Shown here in pieces: positions 9,297-18,716 of a DNA stretch of 64,000 nucleotides. Location: contig DASWJH010000097.1 in the NCBI GenBank assembly GCA_036397255.1, positions 19,146 to 83,145 of the forward strand, read 5' to 3'. This DNA comes from Nitrospiria bacterium (GTDB lineage: Bacteria; Nitrospirota; Nitrospiria; DASWJH01). A program made the translations under genes and the position numbers. The notes beneath the pieces were generated by a model. That model ran no database searches, was not told where the DNA came from, and was given only the letters and a program-made list of their open reading frames with translations. Positions within the stretch are counted from its first letter, which is position 1, and each line of letters opens with the position of its first letter.

Positions 9297-11558
9297 ATGA
9301 TAGAGGTATTTGGTTTTTTCTTTATTAATTTTTTTATTTTTTCTTCGTGGATTCTTTTTTTATGGGCATTCCAAAAAACTTCTTTCCGGGATTCATTGGT
9401 TTATGGGGGGATGATTGGAATGATCCAAATTGCCTTTGTCCCTTTATTGTACGGAATACTCAACCGGCTTACTTTTTCTTGGGTTGTAGGGTCCCATTTA
9501 ACCCTATCCTTAATCCTGGTGGGTTGGGTCATGGTGGGCCGTAGGGCCCGGTTGGGTCCTGGCCTTAGAGATTTTTTTTCTACTCTTAAAATTTGGCTAA
9601 GGAAGGTGTTTGGATGGGAAAACTATCTTCTCCTTATTCTAGGGTTTTTTGTTTGGGTGTGGGTTTTAATCGCGGCAATTTTTTTACCCCCCAGGGGCAT
9701 TGATGATCTGGTTTACCACCTTCCCTCTCTATATCATTTCGTTCAAAACCAGGGAATTGAACTCCTTCCCTTAGATCTTCGGCGTGGGTTTGCCATGCCT
9801 TTGAATGGAGATCTGCTTTTTTTGTGGCCTTTACTTTTTTTCGGAAATGATTATTTGATCGATATGGTGGTTTTTTGGGTCGTGCTGTACGGTGTAGGGG
9901 TCCTGTATTCCCTTGGGCGACAACTGGATATTGCTCCCAGGCATTCTTTTTTCGTGGCCCAATTATTTATTTTTTTACCCGTCGTTTTAGGGCAAATCGG
10001 AAGTAATTATAATGATGTGATCACGGCGGTTTGTTTCCTTTCTCTGCTGAATGCGGTTTTCAATTTTTACCGTACGGGAGAAAAACACCATTTAATAATC
10101 GCCGGAATTATTACCGGGTACGGTTTAGGGGTGAAATATAGCATGTTTATTTTCTCGTTGGCGGTTCAACCGATTTTATGGTTGAGATTTTGGGAAGAAA
10201 AAAGTTTTAAGAGAGCGCTGGTGCGATACAGTACTTATATCCTCCTGACCATTCCCATTAGTCTTTATTGGTATGTGAGAAATTATCTGGAAACAGGGCA
10301 TCCCTTTTATCCTCGGATTTTTGGCGGGGGTGATCAAACGGGGATGGTTAGCGGAATGGTACAAGGGGTTGCCCCAAAATTAAAGACAGATTTCGCCTTG
10401 GGTGCATTTTTAGAAGATCCCATCAACTTTCTGATGTATCCATTTTTTGATTTGGGTTTGGGAAGTCTACACGGAGGGTTTGGGGTAATATTTTGGGGTC
10501 TAGGATTTCCATGCGTAGCCTATTTTCTTTTTCAAGGCGTTAGGAAGGCTTTTAGAAAAGATTGCTTCCCCTTGTTTTTTTGGGGACAAATCCTGGTAGG
10601 GTTTTACAGTGTTTTCTTAACCATCAACAAAGATTTTGAGTTTAATCAACGATACGTTTTATTTGTGGTTGGGTTTGGGTTGCTGGCTGTTGGAAATTTG
10701 TTTCAAAACCTTAGGGGAAATCTTCCTTTTACCGTTCCGATCCTTAAATTATTTTGTGTGGGGTCCTCTTTTTTGGCGGTCATGCATCTTGCAAGTTATG
10801 GCTGGCCCTCGTACCAGATTAAACCGGCGGTGGAGGATTGGTTGGCTAACCAGCAGACCTCTGAATATAAATATTATCGCCAGTCTCCCTGGGACCTTCC
10901 CAGTTTGAGTATGGCCTGGGAACCCCTGGATTATTTAACCCGGGAGGGGGATGGATGGAATGTCTACATGGCTGCCACCCATGGGGTTTTCTGGGTGACG
11001 CCCACTTACGGAAGTCACCTTCAAAATAAAATTTGGAACTTTGAGGAAAATCCCCAACAGGACCCGGATGCCTATATTTTTCATTATGACTCTCGATCTA
11101 TGGAGCTGTTTTACCTTGGAAAAAAAATTACACCCGCTGAGGTTCTAAATGATAAACGTTATGAATTAGTGACACAAACCCCCTTCACCACATTTTGGGT
11201 AAAACGACAACTATTAGATCACCCGTCCATGGCCGCCCGGTTAGCCGACTATTATGAAAAAACATTTCCTCCCGCCATTCAAACGGCAACTGCCCTGAAA
11301 CACCTGGTAATGGACGATGGGGTAATCGTGACTTCTTCCCCACTGGGCTATGGGTTCAAATATCTGTTTCTGACCGGAAAAATTAGGTCCCCTGTTTATT
11401 TGGTTCCCAGAAATCAGGAAGAGGAATTTGTGAAAAGAGCCGACTTTCAAACCGTTTATACTGTTGGAAACCCTTTAGGGGGATTTCATCCTCGAGATAT
11501 TGCAGAATTAATGGGTCCTCAAGGCCGGATTTATTTTTACGAAAATATAAAAAAATAG
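9297..11558 (+). CDS. Large polytopic membrane protein, GT-C glycosyltransferase-like
   Basis: A 753-residue protein with roughly a dozen hydrophobic segments in the first 510 residues and a soluble C-terminal domain of about 240 residues. The sequence GIDDLVYHLPSLYHF near residue 140, after a membrane segment, resembles the acidic first-loop motif of GT-C enzymes (ArnT/PMT/GT39 type) that use lipid-linked sugars on the periplasmic side. The ATG at 9297 is chosen over a TTG directly before it because AAGG lies upstream at normal spacing. It follows a polysaccharide locus, so a role in periplasmic glycan modification is inferred. A bacterial membrane protein of unknown family is the alternative. 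Confidence 0.7.
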   Translation: MIEVFGFFFINFFIFSSWILFLWAFQKTSFRDSLVYGGMIGMIQIAFVPLLYGILNRLTFSWVVGSHLTLSLILVGWVMVGRRARLGPGLRDFFSTLKIWLRKVFGWENYLLLILGFFVWVWVLIAAIFLPPRGIDDLVYHLPSLYHFVQNQGIELLPLDLRRGFAMPLNGDLLFLWPLLFFGNDYLIDMVVFWVVLYGVGVLYSLGRQLDIAPRHSFFVAQLFIFLPVVLGQIGSNYNDVITAVCFLSLLNAVFNFYRTGEKHHLIIAGIITGYGLGVKYSMFIFSLAVQPILWLRFWEEKSFKRALVRYSTYILLTIPISLYWYVRNYLETGHPFYPRIFGGGDQTGMVSGMVQGVAPKLKTDFALGAFLEDPINFLMYPFFDLGLGSLHGGFGVIFWGLGFPCVAYFLFQGVRKAFRKDCFPLFFWGQILVGFYSVFLTINKDFEFNQRYVLFVVGFGLLAVGNLFQNLRGNLPFTVPILKLFCVGSSFLAVMHLASYGWPSYQIKPAVEDWLANQQTSEYKYYRQSPWDLPSLSMAWEPLDYLTREGDGWNVYMAATHGVFWVTPTYGSHLQNKIWNFEENPQQDPDAYIFHYDSRSMELFYLGKKITPAEVLNDKRYELVTQTPFTTFWVKRQLLDHPSMAARLADYYEKTFPPAIQTATALKHLVMDDGVIVTSSPLGYGFKYLFLTGKIRSPVYLVPRNQEEEFVKRADFQTVYTVGNPLGGFHPRDIAELMGPQGRIYFYENIKK

Positions 11559-11576
11559 AAAGTGAATAAGGTTGTG

Positions 11577-12089
11577 ATGGATTCCAATGTTTTAAAAAAG
11601 GGTTTAATCGCATGGGTCACTTTGGGGTTATCTTTAACCTATTTTGTTTGGGTTGAACGATTCGATTCCCAAACTTTTCAAACCGTCGAGACCGGAGTAA
11701 GGATTTATGGAGACACCCTCTTTCCCTGTTTTGTAGGGGCTGCAGTTATTTTGGGAATTCTGTTGATTTTAAAAATGAAGTGGGCGTCCATCGGTTGGAT
11801 CTGCTATATATCTCTTCTGTTTTATTTTGGTTTTTTAAAATCTTTAAACGGGGGTTGGGTGTCTTTCATTTTAGTGGTGGGATTTGCGGGTTTAATTTAT
11901 GTGGTATTAAGAAAAAAAAACCATTTTGAGGTTCACTCCTCTTTGGTTCTGATCCATGTCATGGGAACCATGAGCGGGCTTTATATGTCTTTTCATATAA
12001 AGGATTTCTTAAATGGATGGATTCCTTTTCAGGAGGTGATTCAAGGCCTATGGCTGTTGGTGACACAGGGAGTGTTTAAGATGTGGTGA
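11577..12089 (+). CDS. Small polytopic membrane protein, unknown function
   Basis: About 170 residues with five or so hydrophobic helices and few charged loops. I do not recognise a family. The ATG at 11577 has AAGG upstream; a GTG at 11562 adds five residues. It follows the GT-C-like gene by 18 bases in the same orientation, so it may be an accessory subunit. Its last 14 bases overlap the end of the convergent decarboxylase gene. Confidence 0.6.
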   Translation: MDSNVLKKGLIAWVTLGLSLTYFVWVERFDSQTFQTVETGVRIYGDTLFPCFVGAAVILGILLILKMKWASIGWICYISLLFYFGFLKSLNGGWVSFILVVGFAGLIYVVLRKKNHFEVHSSLVLIHVMGTMSGLYMSFHIKDFLNGWIPFQEVIQGLWLLVTQGVFKMW

Positions 12090-13554
12090 CCACACCCACC
12101 AGGGTATTGCTTTCATTCAACCCATCGATGGTTGCCCCGAGATCAGCCATGATTTTGATATAGTCAATGACTTCTTGGGTGATCACCTCTCCTGGAATTA
12201 AAACAGGAATACCCGGTGGGTAAACCGTGACAATTTCCGAGCTGACTCTTCCTATGGATTCAGGGAGGTTTAAATATTCATGTTTTGAAAAAAAAGCTTT
12301 GTGAGATGAGGTCTGCACCTTATTCTGAAAAAGTGGAAGATCGACTTTTTCTAATGGCGAGCGTTCCGCTTTAGGGGGGTTGTTTTTGGAAATCTCTTTG
12401 AGGGCGTCGACCAACCGGTTCAGGTCATCCCTTCGGTCCCCAATCGACACAATGACCAGGATGTGAAAAGGGTCTGCCATTTCAACCTGGATGTTATAGG
12501 TGGAATTTAAAATCTGTGAAACCCGATACCCGGAGAGGCCCAGCTCTTTAACGGTAACAGTCAGCTTGGTCACATCTAAATCACCCATCTTTGAGAAAAT
12601 CGTCCCCGTTACATTGGTTTTGCCGAAACAACTTACCCCCGGAATTCGGTTAATTCTCAACCGGGCTTCTTCGGCCAGTTTAATGGTTTTTTCCAAAAGC
12701 TTGGCCCCTTCGGTGGCCATTTGCATTCTGGCAAGGTCCAGAGAGGCCATCAAAATATAAGAAGGGCTGGTGGTTTGAACCACTTTTAGTGCATTGGTGA
12801 GCGCTCTAAAATTAATTTGATTCCCTTGGGCGTGAAGCATAGAAGCCTGAGTCATTCCCCCGATGATTTTATGGGTGCTCTGCACAGCAATGTCTGCCCC
12901 CGCTTCTAAGGCAGATATGGGAAGGGAAGGGTGAAATCTAAGATGGGGACCATGGGCTTCGTCTACCAACACAATGATTCCCCGCTCATGGGCATAGGGA
13001 ATGATCCGTTCAATATCTGCGGTAATCCCGTAATAGTTAGGCGTGGTCAAAAAGAGGGCTTTTGCTTCCGGGTTCTGATCAATGGCGTTTTTGGTTTCTT
13101 CAAAGGTGACATTCATTAACACATTTAAATCTGTGTCATAGGCAGGAGAAAAGAAAATAGGGTTTGCGCCACAGAGAATGATTCCCGCCAAGACTGATTT
13201 GTGTGCGTTTCGGGCAACCAAAATTTTATCCCCTGGTTTACAGGTGGATAAAACCATGGCATGATTTCCCCCAGTGGTCCCATTGACAAGGAAAAAAGAA
13301 CGTTCCGCGCCGTAGGCCCGGGAGGCGAGTTCCTGGGCTTCTTTGATGACTCCCCGAGGTTTTTGAAGTGAGTCCACCTCGTCCAGAGTGGTGAGGTCGA
13401 TGGAGAAAATTTTAGGGCCCACAAATTTACGAAAACGTGTTGAGATTCCCTTTCCGCTTTTGTGACCAGGGGTATGGAAGGAGACCTTCCGACTCTCCGC
13501 CAAATTCACCATTGCGTCAAACAGGGGGGTTCGTAACTGTTCTTCATTTTCCAT
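12076..13554 (-). CDS. speA: Orn/Lys/Arg decarboxylase, fold type I (probably arginine decarboxylase)
   Basis: A 492-residue PLP-dependent decarboxylase of the Bacillus SpeA size class, lacking the wing domain of the large E. coli enzymes. SFHTPGHKSG near residue 25 is the family signature, DEAHG (198-202) and SxHK with the PLP lysine K229 form the cofactor site, and the C-terminus (GEVITQEVIDYI) is the Orn/Lys/Arg decarboxylase C domain. It is last in a speD-speE operon, so the product is a diamine for spermidine: agmatine if arginine is the substrate, putrescine if ornithine. No agmatinase is visible, so substrate choice is open. The end overlaps a convergent gene by 14 bases. Confidence 0.88.
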   Translation of the reverse strand: MENEEQLRTPLFDAMVNLAESRKVSFHTPGHKSGKGISTRFRKFVGPKIFSIDLTTLDEVDSLQKPRGVIKEAQELASRAYGAERSFFLVNGTTGGNHAMVLSTCKPGDKILVARNAHKSVLAGIILCGANPIFFSPAYDTDLNVLMNVTFEETKNAIDQNPEAKALFLTTPNYYGITADIERIIPYAHERGIIVLVDEAHGPHLRFHPSLPISALEAGADIAVQSTHKIIGGMTQASMLHAQGNQINFRALTNALKVVQTTSPSYILMASLDLARMQMATEGAKLLEKTIKLAEEARLRINRIPGVSCFGKTNVTGTIFSKMGDLDVTKLTVTVKELGLSGYRVSQILNSTYNIQVEMADPFHILVIVSIGDRRDDLNRLVDALKEISKNNPPKAERSPLEKVDLPLFQNKVQTSSHKAFFSKHEYLNLPESIGRVSSEIVTVYPPGIPVLIPGEVITQEVIDYIKIMADLGATIDGLNESNTLVGVVTTS

Positions 13555-13600
13555 TGTATGTTTACTAGGCGGTGTGGGGTTCCGGGGCCCACGCGGAAGG

Positions 13601-14521
13601 TTAACTATAAATAAAGAGGGGTTGATTGTCTTCTATTAAGCGTTCTTCTTTTTCAATGGCTCGGCGAACGTGTTTGGGTAAGAGAAACTGACCTTGGTGG
13701 ACAGCCGAATCGTAATAACGAAGTTCGCCAGTAACTCGATCCTTAATTCTTCGGTCAACTTCTTCAGGAGAAAGGTCCTGAGGACGAAGTTTCTTGGAAG
13801 CCAGTTCGAATCCCCACGGCAGACCAAACGAGGGGATCCACGCCTCATAGGGGGACACCACTGGGAAGACAGATTTCAGGGTTTGATAAACTGCGCTAAA
13901 ATTTAATAAAGAAGTCAATGCCGTGGTCCCGGCTTGTAGTGAAATGATTCCTTCTTTGGTTAAGCGCTTCATTAGGATGTTATAGAACTCCCGTGTGTAT
14001 AGAAGATAGGCCGGTCCTTCCTCGACAGGCTCGGATATATCAATAATAATGATATCGTATACTTCTTGGGTCTCTTCCAGATATTTCCGGGCATCTAAAA
14101 ATTGAAGCTCTACTCTGGGATCATCAAATGCACCCTGGTGCCATTCGGGAAGAAATTTTTTGGCGCTTTCCACGACTTCCTGGTCGATATCCACCATCAA
14201 CACATGTTCAACGCTTTTATGTCGGAGAATTTCCCGGAGGGTGGCTCCTTCGCCTCCCCCTACGACAAAGACCCGTTTGGGGGAAGGGTGGGTGAGCAAG
14301 GCGGGATGCACCAAGGCTTCATGATAAATAAACTCATCACGTTCGCTGGATTGCATTTTCCCATCTAGAATCAGGCAACGACCATAATTGGAAATTTCCA
14401 TAATTTCCATTTGCTGGAATTTGGTCTGCTTGGTGTGAAGAATGGTTTTCACCCCTAGCATATGACCTTCATCCGGACTTAGGAAATCAAGGAACCATTT
14501 GTAGTTCTTTGATTCGGTCAT
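13601..14521 (-). CDS. speE: Spermidine synthase (polyamine aminopropyltransferase)
   Basis: A 306-residue enzyme transferring an aminopropyl group from decarboxylated SAM to putrescine or a related amine. HEALVHPALLTHPSPKRV leads into GGGEGATLREIL (about 88-99), the nucleotide-binding loop, and DAR.Y/IIIDISEP holds the catalytic aspartates (about 143 and 160). The ATG at 14521 lies inside speD, giving a 35-base overlap, so translation is probably coupled. speD supplies the co-substrate and the downstream decarboxylase the amine precursor. Confidence 0.95.
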   Translation of the reverse strand: MTESKNYKWFLDFLSPDEGHMLGVKTILHTKQTKFQQMEIMEISNYGRCLILDGKMQSSERDEFIYHEALVHPALLTHPSPKRVFVVGGGEGATLREILRHKSVEHVLMVDIDQEVVESAKKFLPEWHQGAFDDPRVELQFLDARKYLEETQEVYDIIIIDISEPVEEGPAYLLYTREFYNILMKRLTKEGIISLQAGTTALTSLLNFSAVYQTLKSVFPVVSPYEAWIPSFGLPWGFELASKKLRPQDLSPEEVDRRIKDRVTGELRYYDSAVHQGQFLLPKHVRRAIEKEERLIEDNQPLFIYS

Positions 14522-14921
14522 TTTCGGTTGCCTCTCCCTTACCGACTTTATGGGGAAGTTTTACGTCTCCCTTGGAAAGAAGGCCCCTTTTTATCTCGAC
14601 CATGGAGGGGTTTTTGCTTTGAAATTTTTCAATGAGATAAGATGCGGCGACTTCGGGCTTCAAAAGGTCCCCGCATGTAAAAATGTCCACAGCGGCAAAA
14701 CCATATTCGGGCCAGGTATGAATCGTAAGGTGAGATTCTGCTATCACAACAACCCCGCTGATACCAAAGGGACTGAATTTGTGAAACGAGATCTCAACAA
14801 TCGTGGCTTTTGCCTGACGAGCTGCCGAGATCAGGATCTCCTGAACTTTTTTAATATCGTTCAGGATTTTGGAGTTGCTATCTTTCAACTCCACCAGCAA
14901 ATGCGTCCCCAAAGCGTGCAA
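14487..14921 (-). CDS. speD: S-adenosylmethionine decarboxylase proenzyme
   Basis: A 144-residue SpeD/SpeH-type proenzyme. The self-cleavage site is clear in VVIAESHLTIHTWPE: Ser63 becomes the pyruvoyl group, with His68 and Cys83 (FTCGD) as the usual processing and catalytic residues. The start is TTG at 14921 with AGGGGG 8 bases upstream. First gene of the polyamine operon, behind a strong promoter at 15016-15043. The C-terminal tail of about 20 residues past the core is charged and overlaps speE. Confidence 0.95.
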   Translation of the reverse strand: MHALGTHLLVELKDSNSKILNDIKKVQEILISAARQAKATIVEISFHKFSPFGISGVVVIAESHLTIHTWPEYGFAAVDIFTCGDLLKPEVAASYLIEKFQSKNPSMVEIKRGLLSKGDVKLPHKVGKGEATENDRIKELQMVP

Positions 14922-15015
14922 TCTAATTTCCCCCTTTCATCTGATGGGTCAATTTTTTATTTGGGTTAGGCTAACACCTCCTTCAGATCATGAGATTCTG
15001 AAATCATTCGGTGTA

Positions 15016-15043
15016 ACTATAACGAAAAATACGTTTTTGTCAA
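15016..15043 (-). promoter_or_regulatory. Sigma-70-like promoter of speD-speE-speA
   Basis: On the minus strand TTGACA (15043-15038) and TATAGT (15021-15016) are 16 bases apart, giving an untranslated leader of roughly 88 bases. Within the leader AAGGAGGTG (about 14981-14989) matches the anti-Shine-Dalgarno but has no start codon at usual spacing. Confidence 0.65.
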
Positions 15044-15393
15044 GGAAATTCGACGGGTTGTATCGGTTTAATTTTTCCTTATTTTCTCAACAACCCTTAC
15101 CGATAAAATGTTTTTTCCGTTTGGGGTCCCATCACACCCGATCACAGGCCTTCCACGAATAGTAGGGCACGAAAAAACATTTTGCGGTTGATGCACTATA
15201 CACATTTTAGAGAAGATTGCAAGAAGAAAATGACTAAAAAGGGATTTTTAAAACAGGTAAACCAAACTCATTGATGGGGTCAGAAAGATAAAACTTATTT
15301 TAAAAATTGTTACACAGGTCATCAAAGTAAAAAATTCGATTTAATTGTGACGGGATTTGGGCGATAAGGGGTTGTATTTTTGGAGAAATCTCC
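15044..15393. other. Divergent intergenic region between speD and sulfur operons
   Basis: About 350 bases separate the two divergent promoters. The region is AT-rich and I see no ORF, RNA gene or strong hairpin in it. Confidence 0.4.
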
Positions 15394-15420
15394 TTGACAA
15401 CAGATTGAAATTCTGATACT
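15394..15420 (+). promoter_or_regulatory. Promoter of the sulfur-carrier operon
   Basis: TTGACA (15394-15399) is followed by GATACT (15415-15420) at 15 bases, or TACTTT at 17 bases. The start at 15458 lies about 35 bases downstream, a fitting short leader. Confidence 0.5.
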
Positions 15421-15457
15421 TTTGGGACATTGTGGTTTTTTTTATTGCGGAGCTAGA

Positions 15458-16579
15458 ATGCGAATTAAAATAAACGGAAAAGAAGAGGAAGTCCAAGAAA
15501 AAACAGTATTGGCCCTTTTAAAAACAAAGGAGATCGAACCTCAAATGGTCTCCGTGGAATTCAATTCAAAAATTCTCAACCGGGAGGATTTTTCTCAGAC
15601 TAATCTTAAAGAGGGAGATAGAATTGAGTTTCTTTTCTTTATGGGAGGAGGAGAACCCGGTGTTCCTCAAGACGTGGTGGAACTCATTGGGAACACGCCT
15701 ATGGTTCCTCTGCGACGGGTTGGAGAAGGAAAAAGAGCCGATCTTTTTGCAAAGATTGAATTTTTTAACCCGGGCGGAAGTGTGAAGGACCGGATTTGCC
15801 TGAGCATGATCGATGAAGCTGAGAAACAAGGAAAAATCCGCCCAGGATCCACTATTATTGAACCGACCAGTGGAAACACAGGGATCGGGCTTGCGCTGGT
15901 TTCAGCGGTTCGAGGGTATAAACTTATTTTGGTAATGCCCGAGAGTATGAGTATGGAGCGAGCCAGTCTTCTTTCTTCCTATGGATCCCAATTGGTTCTA
16001 ACCCCAGGCTGGGAAGGCATGAGAGGTGCAATTAAGGAAGCCCAAAGCATTTTGGAGCAGAATCCAAGCTATTTTATGCCCAATCAATTTGAAAATCCTG
16101 CAAACCCAGCTATTCATCGTGCCACTACCGCTCTCGAAATTTGGGATGATATGGATGGAAAGGTGGATGCTTTCGTGGTGGGGGTGGGAACGGGGGGAAC
16201 CATCACAGGTGTTGGGGAGGTTTTGAAAGAGAGAAACCCAAGGGTCAAAATTATTGCTGTTGAACCAACCACCTCTCCTGTTCTCTCGGGAGGAGATCCT
16301 GGTCCTCATAAAATTCAGGGCATTGGGGCGGGGTTTATTCCAAAAATTTTGAACCGCCAGGTTTTGGATCAAATTATTACCGTGGAAGATGATGAAGCTT
16401 ATCGAATGGCAAAGCTCTTGGCTAAAAAAGAAGGGTTGCTGGTTGGCATTTCTTCGGGAGCCAACGTACATGCTGCCCTTCAGGTGGCGCAGGAGTTGGG
16501 CCCTGGAAAGCGGGTGGTTACCTTGTTGCCGGATACAGGGGAACGTTACATTAGCATTGAAAAATATTTTAATATTTAG
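15458..16579 (+). CDS. ThiS-like sulfur carrier fused to cysteine synthase
   Basis: Residues 1-65 form a complete ThiS/MoaD-type beta-grasp carrier that ends in the diglycine context FFMGGG (GGG at 63-65). From about residue 70 the frame runs on without break into a full cysteine synthase ([14 protein letters not shown] lysine K110 in GSVKDR, SGNTG at 138-142, GTGGTITG, C-terminal GISSGAN). The ATG at 15458 has GGAG 5 bases upstream; the longer frame from a TTG at 15422 lacks this. In Mycobacterium CysM takes sulfur from the thiocarboxylate of a separate carrier, CysO. Here carrier and enzyme are one chain, so the diglycine is internal and cleavage, perhaps by the JAMM peptidase at 20146, would be needed for activation. 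Cysteine synthesis is secure; the mechanism is inference. Confidence 0.9.
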   Translation: MRIKINGKEEEVQEKTVLALLKTKEIEPQMVSVEFNSKILNREDFSQTNLKEGDRIEFLFFMGGGEPGVPQDVVELIGNTPMVPLRRVGEGKRADLFAKIEFFNPGGSVKDRICLSMIDEAEKQGKIRPGSTIIEPTSGNTGIGLALVSAVRGYKLILVMPESMSMERASLLSSYGSQLVLTPGWEGMRGAIKEAQSILEQNPSYFMPNQFENPANPAIHRATTALEIWDDMDGKVDAFVVGVGTGGTITGVGEVLKERNPRVKIIAVEPTTSPVLSGGDPGPHKIQGIGAGFIPKILNRQVLDQIITVEDDEAYRMAKLLAKKEGLLVGISSGANVHAALQVAQELGPGKRVVTLLPDTGERYISIEKYFNI

Positions 16580-16602
16580 GGAGTGGTTTGTAAAAGGAAC
16601 CC

Positions 16603-17403
16603 ATGGGTTTTTCAGAAGAACAGATTGAACGGTATAGTCGCCATATTTTATTACCCGAAGTAGGTGGCAAGGGTCAAAAGAAAATTGGGGAAGCCAAAGT
16701 TTTCATTGTTGGGGCAGGGGGGTTAGGCTCTCCGGTTGCCCTTTATTTGGCGGCCGCGGGAATCGGGACTTTGGGGATGGTCGATGGGGATGTGGTCGAC
16801 GTGTCTAACCTGCAAAGACAAGTCATTCATCATACCCAGGATGTGGGTGTTTTGAAGGTTCGTTCTGCCAAAAAAAAGATTGAAGAAATGAATCCCGATG
16901 TGAAGGTTGTAGTCTTTGAAGAACATCTCCACTCAAAGAATATTCTTTCTTTGATCCGAGATTATGATATTTTAATCGATGGGACTGACAACTTTCCGGC
17001 AAAATTCTTAATCAATGATGCTGCTGTTTTAAGCCAAAAACCTTTGATTCATGGAGGTATTCTGCGTTTTGAGGGTCAGGCCATGACCATTATTCCTAAT
17101 CAAACTGCTTGTTATCGATGCATATTTAAAGGGCCTCCTCCTTCTGGCCTGGTTCCTAGTTGTCAGGAGGCAGGTGTGCTGGGGGTTTTGGCCGGCTTAA
17201 TCGGGACCATTCAGGCGACGGAGGTGTTAAAATTAATTCTGAATATTGGGAACCCTCTTTTTAATAGGATTTTAGTCTATGATGCTCTGAAGGTCCGTTT
17301 TAGAGAAGTTCCCGTCAAGCGGAACCCTGCCTGCCCGGTTTGTGGAGAAAAACCGACCATTACCGAGTTGGTAGACTATGAACAAGAGGTCTGCAGGATT
17401 TAA
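16603..17403 (+). CDS. ThiF/MoeB-type E1-like adenylyltransferase (copy 1)
   Basis: A 266-residue E1-like enzyme that adenylates the C-terminal glycine of ubiquitin-like sulfur carriers. It has the nucleotide loop GAGGLGS (37-43), VDVSNLQRQ, the Cys in PSCQEAGVLG (C187), and zinc ligand pairs C170/C173 and C244/C247. AAGGA lies just before the ATG. It is 23 bases after the ThiS-CysK gene, whose carrier domain is a likely substrate. A close paralogue lies at 19266 in the same operon. There is no rhodanese domain. Confidence 0.92.
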   Translation: MGFSEEQIERYSRHILLPEVGGKGQKKIGEAKVFIVGAGGLGSPVALYLAAAGIGTLGMVDGDVVDVSNLQRQVIHHTQDVGVLKVRSAKKKIEEMNPDVKVVVFEEHLHSKNILSLIRDYDILIDGTDNFPAKFLINDAAVLSQKPLIHGGILRFEGQAMTIIPNQTACYRCIFKGPPPSGLVPSCQEAGVLGVLAGLIGTIQATEVLKLILNIGNPLFNRILVYDALKVRFREVPVKRNPACPVCGEKPTITELVDYEQEVCRI

Positions 17404-17468
17404 TGATCGTTTTACGTTTTGTTATTCCAGGTTAACCCCTTCCGATGGGAAGGGTCAAATGAGAAGAA

Positions 17469-18716
17469 ATGGCTAAAATGAAAGGGTTAAAATGTCGTGA
17501 GTGTGGAAAGGGCTATCCCCTTGATCCCATCCATGTTTGCGAGTTTTGTTTTGGTCCTTTGGAAGTGGTTTACAATTATTCAGAAATTGCGAATCAATTT
17601 TCCCGAAAGGATATTCTGAGTGGCCCCAATAGCCTTTGGCGTTATCATGCGCTTCTCCCTGTGGAAGGTCCACCCACGGTTGGGCTTCACGGGGGGTTTA
17701 CTCCGATGCTGCATGCCAAGAATCTCGGGAAATACTTGGGATTAGATGAGCTTTACCTGAAAAATGACACGGTTAATCATCCCACCCTTTCTTTTAAAGA
17801 CCGGGTGGTTGCCGTTGCTTTGACCCGGGCAAAGGAATTCGGGTTTTCTACCGTTGCCTGTGCTTCTACGGGGAATCTTGCCAATTCGGTGTCTGCTCAT
17901 GCCGCTGAAGCCCAATTGAGGTGTTTTGTCTTTATTCCAAGCGATTTGGAGATGGGGAAGATTCTCGGTAATTTAATTTTTAAACCCACGGTGGTGGCCG
18001 TTGAAGGCACCTATGACGATGTGAATCGGTTGTGCAGCGAAATCGCGGGGGAGTACCCTTGGGCTTTTGTGAACATTAATGTCAGGCCTTATTATTCGGA
18101 AGGGTCAAAAACCTTGGCGTTCGAAACCGCTGAGCAACTGGGGTGGAATGCACCGCAACACGTGGTGGTTCCCATTGCTTCAGGCTCACTTTTGACTAAA
18201 ATTTGGAAGGGACTCAAGGAGTTTGAAACGTTAAAGTTCATTGATCCCATTCAAACCCGAGTTCATGGAGCTCAGGCGGAGGGATGTTCACCCGTGGCCA
18301 GCGCCTTTCAGGAAGGACGGGATTTTATCAAACCGGTGAAACCCAAAACCGTTGCAAAATCCTTGGCCATTGGCAATCCAGCTGATGGATTTTATGCTAT
18401 CAAAACCGCCCGTGAGAGCAATGGGGTAATTGAAATGGTGAATGATCCCGAAATTGTAGAGGGAATTCAGCTGTTGGCTCAGACCGAAGGGGTGTTTGCG
18501 GAAACCGCGGGAGGGGTGACCATTGCCGTCCTCCGGAAATTGGTAAAACAAGGGGTGATTCAAAAGGGAGAGGTAACCGTTGCCTATATTACCGGGAATG
18601 GTTTGAAAACACAGGAGGCAGTTCGACATGTGGTAGATGAACCCACCCGGATTCGACCCAGCCTTTCTGATTTTGAGAACACCTTTGGTTTGGACCAAGA
18701 AAAGGAAAAAAAATAA
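17469..18716 (+). CDS. thrC: Threonine synthase
   Basis: A 415-residue PLP enzyme of fold type II with an N-terminal zinc ribbon (C9, C12, C24, C27) as in many bacterial and archaeal threonine synthases. HPTLSFKDR holds the PLP lysine (K110), ASTGNLANS binds the phosphate side, and TGNGLKT sits near the C-terminus. It converts O-phosphohomoserine to threonine. Its stop is directly followed by the start of the MoaD-like carrier gene, with no spacer, so it is part of the sulfur operon. Because O-phosphohomoserine is also an acceptor for sulfur in homocysteine synthesis, an alternative substrate is conceivable but not shown. Confidence 0.9.
   Translation: MAKMKGLKCRECGKGYPLDPIHVCEFCFGPLEVVYNYSEIANQFSRKDILSGPNSLWRYHALLPVEGPPTVGLHGGFTPMLHAKNLGKYLGLDELYLKNDTVNHPTLSFKDRVVAVALTRAKEFGFSTVACASTGNLANSVSAHAAEAQLRCFVFIPSDLEMGKILGNLIFKPTVVAVEGTYDDVNRLCSEIAGEYPWAFVNINVRPYYSEGSKTLAFETAEQLGWNAPQHVVVPIASGSLLTKIWKGLKEFETLKFIDPIQTRVHGAQAEGCSPVASAFQEGRDFIKPVKPKTVAKSLAIGNPADGFYAIKTARESNGVIEMVNDPEIVEGIQLLAQTEGVFAETAGGVTIAVLRKLVKQGVIQKGEVTVAYITGNGLKTQEAVRHVVDEPTRIRPSLSDFENTFGLDQEKEKK

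Noticed and set aside
13800..13820. tRNA-like TTCGAATCC
   Set aside because: It lies inside speE with no cloverleaf around it.
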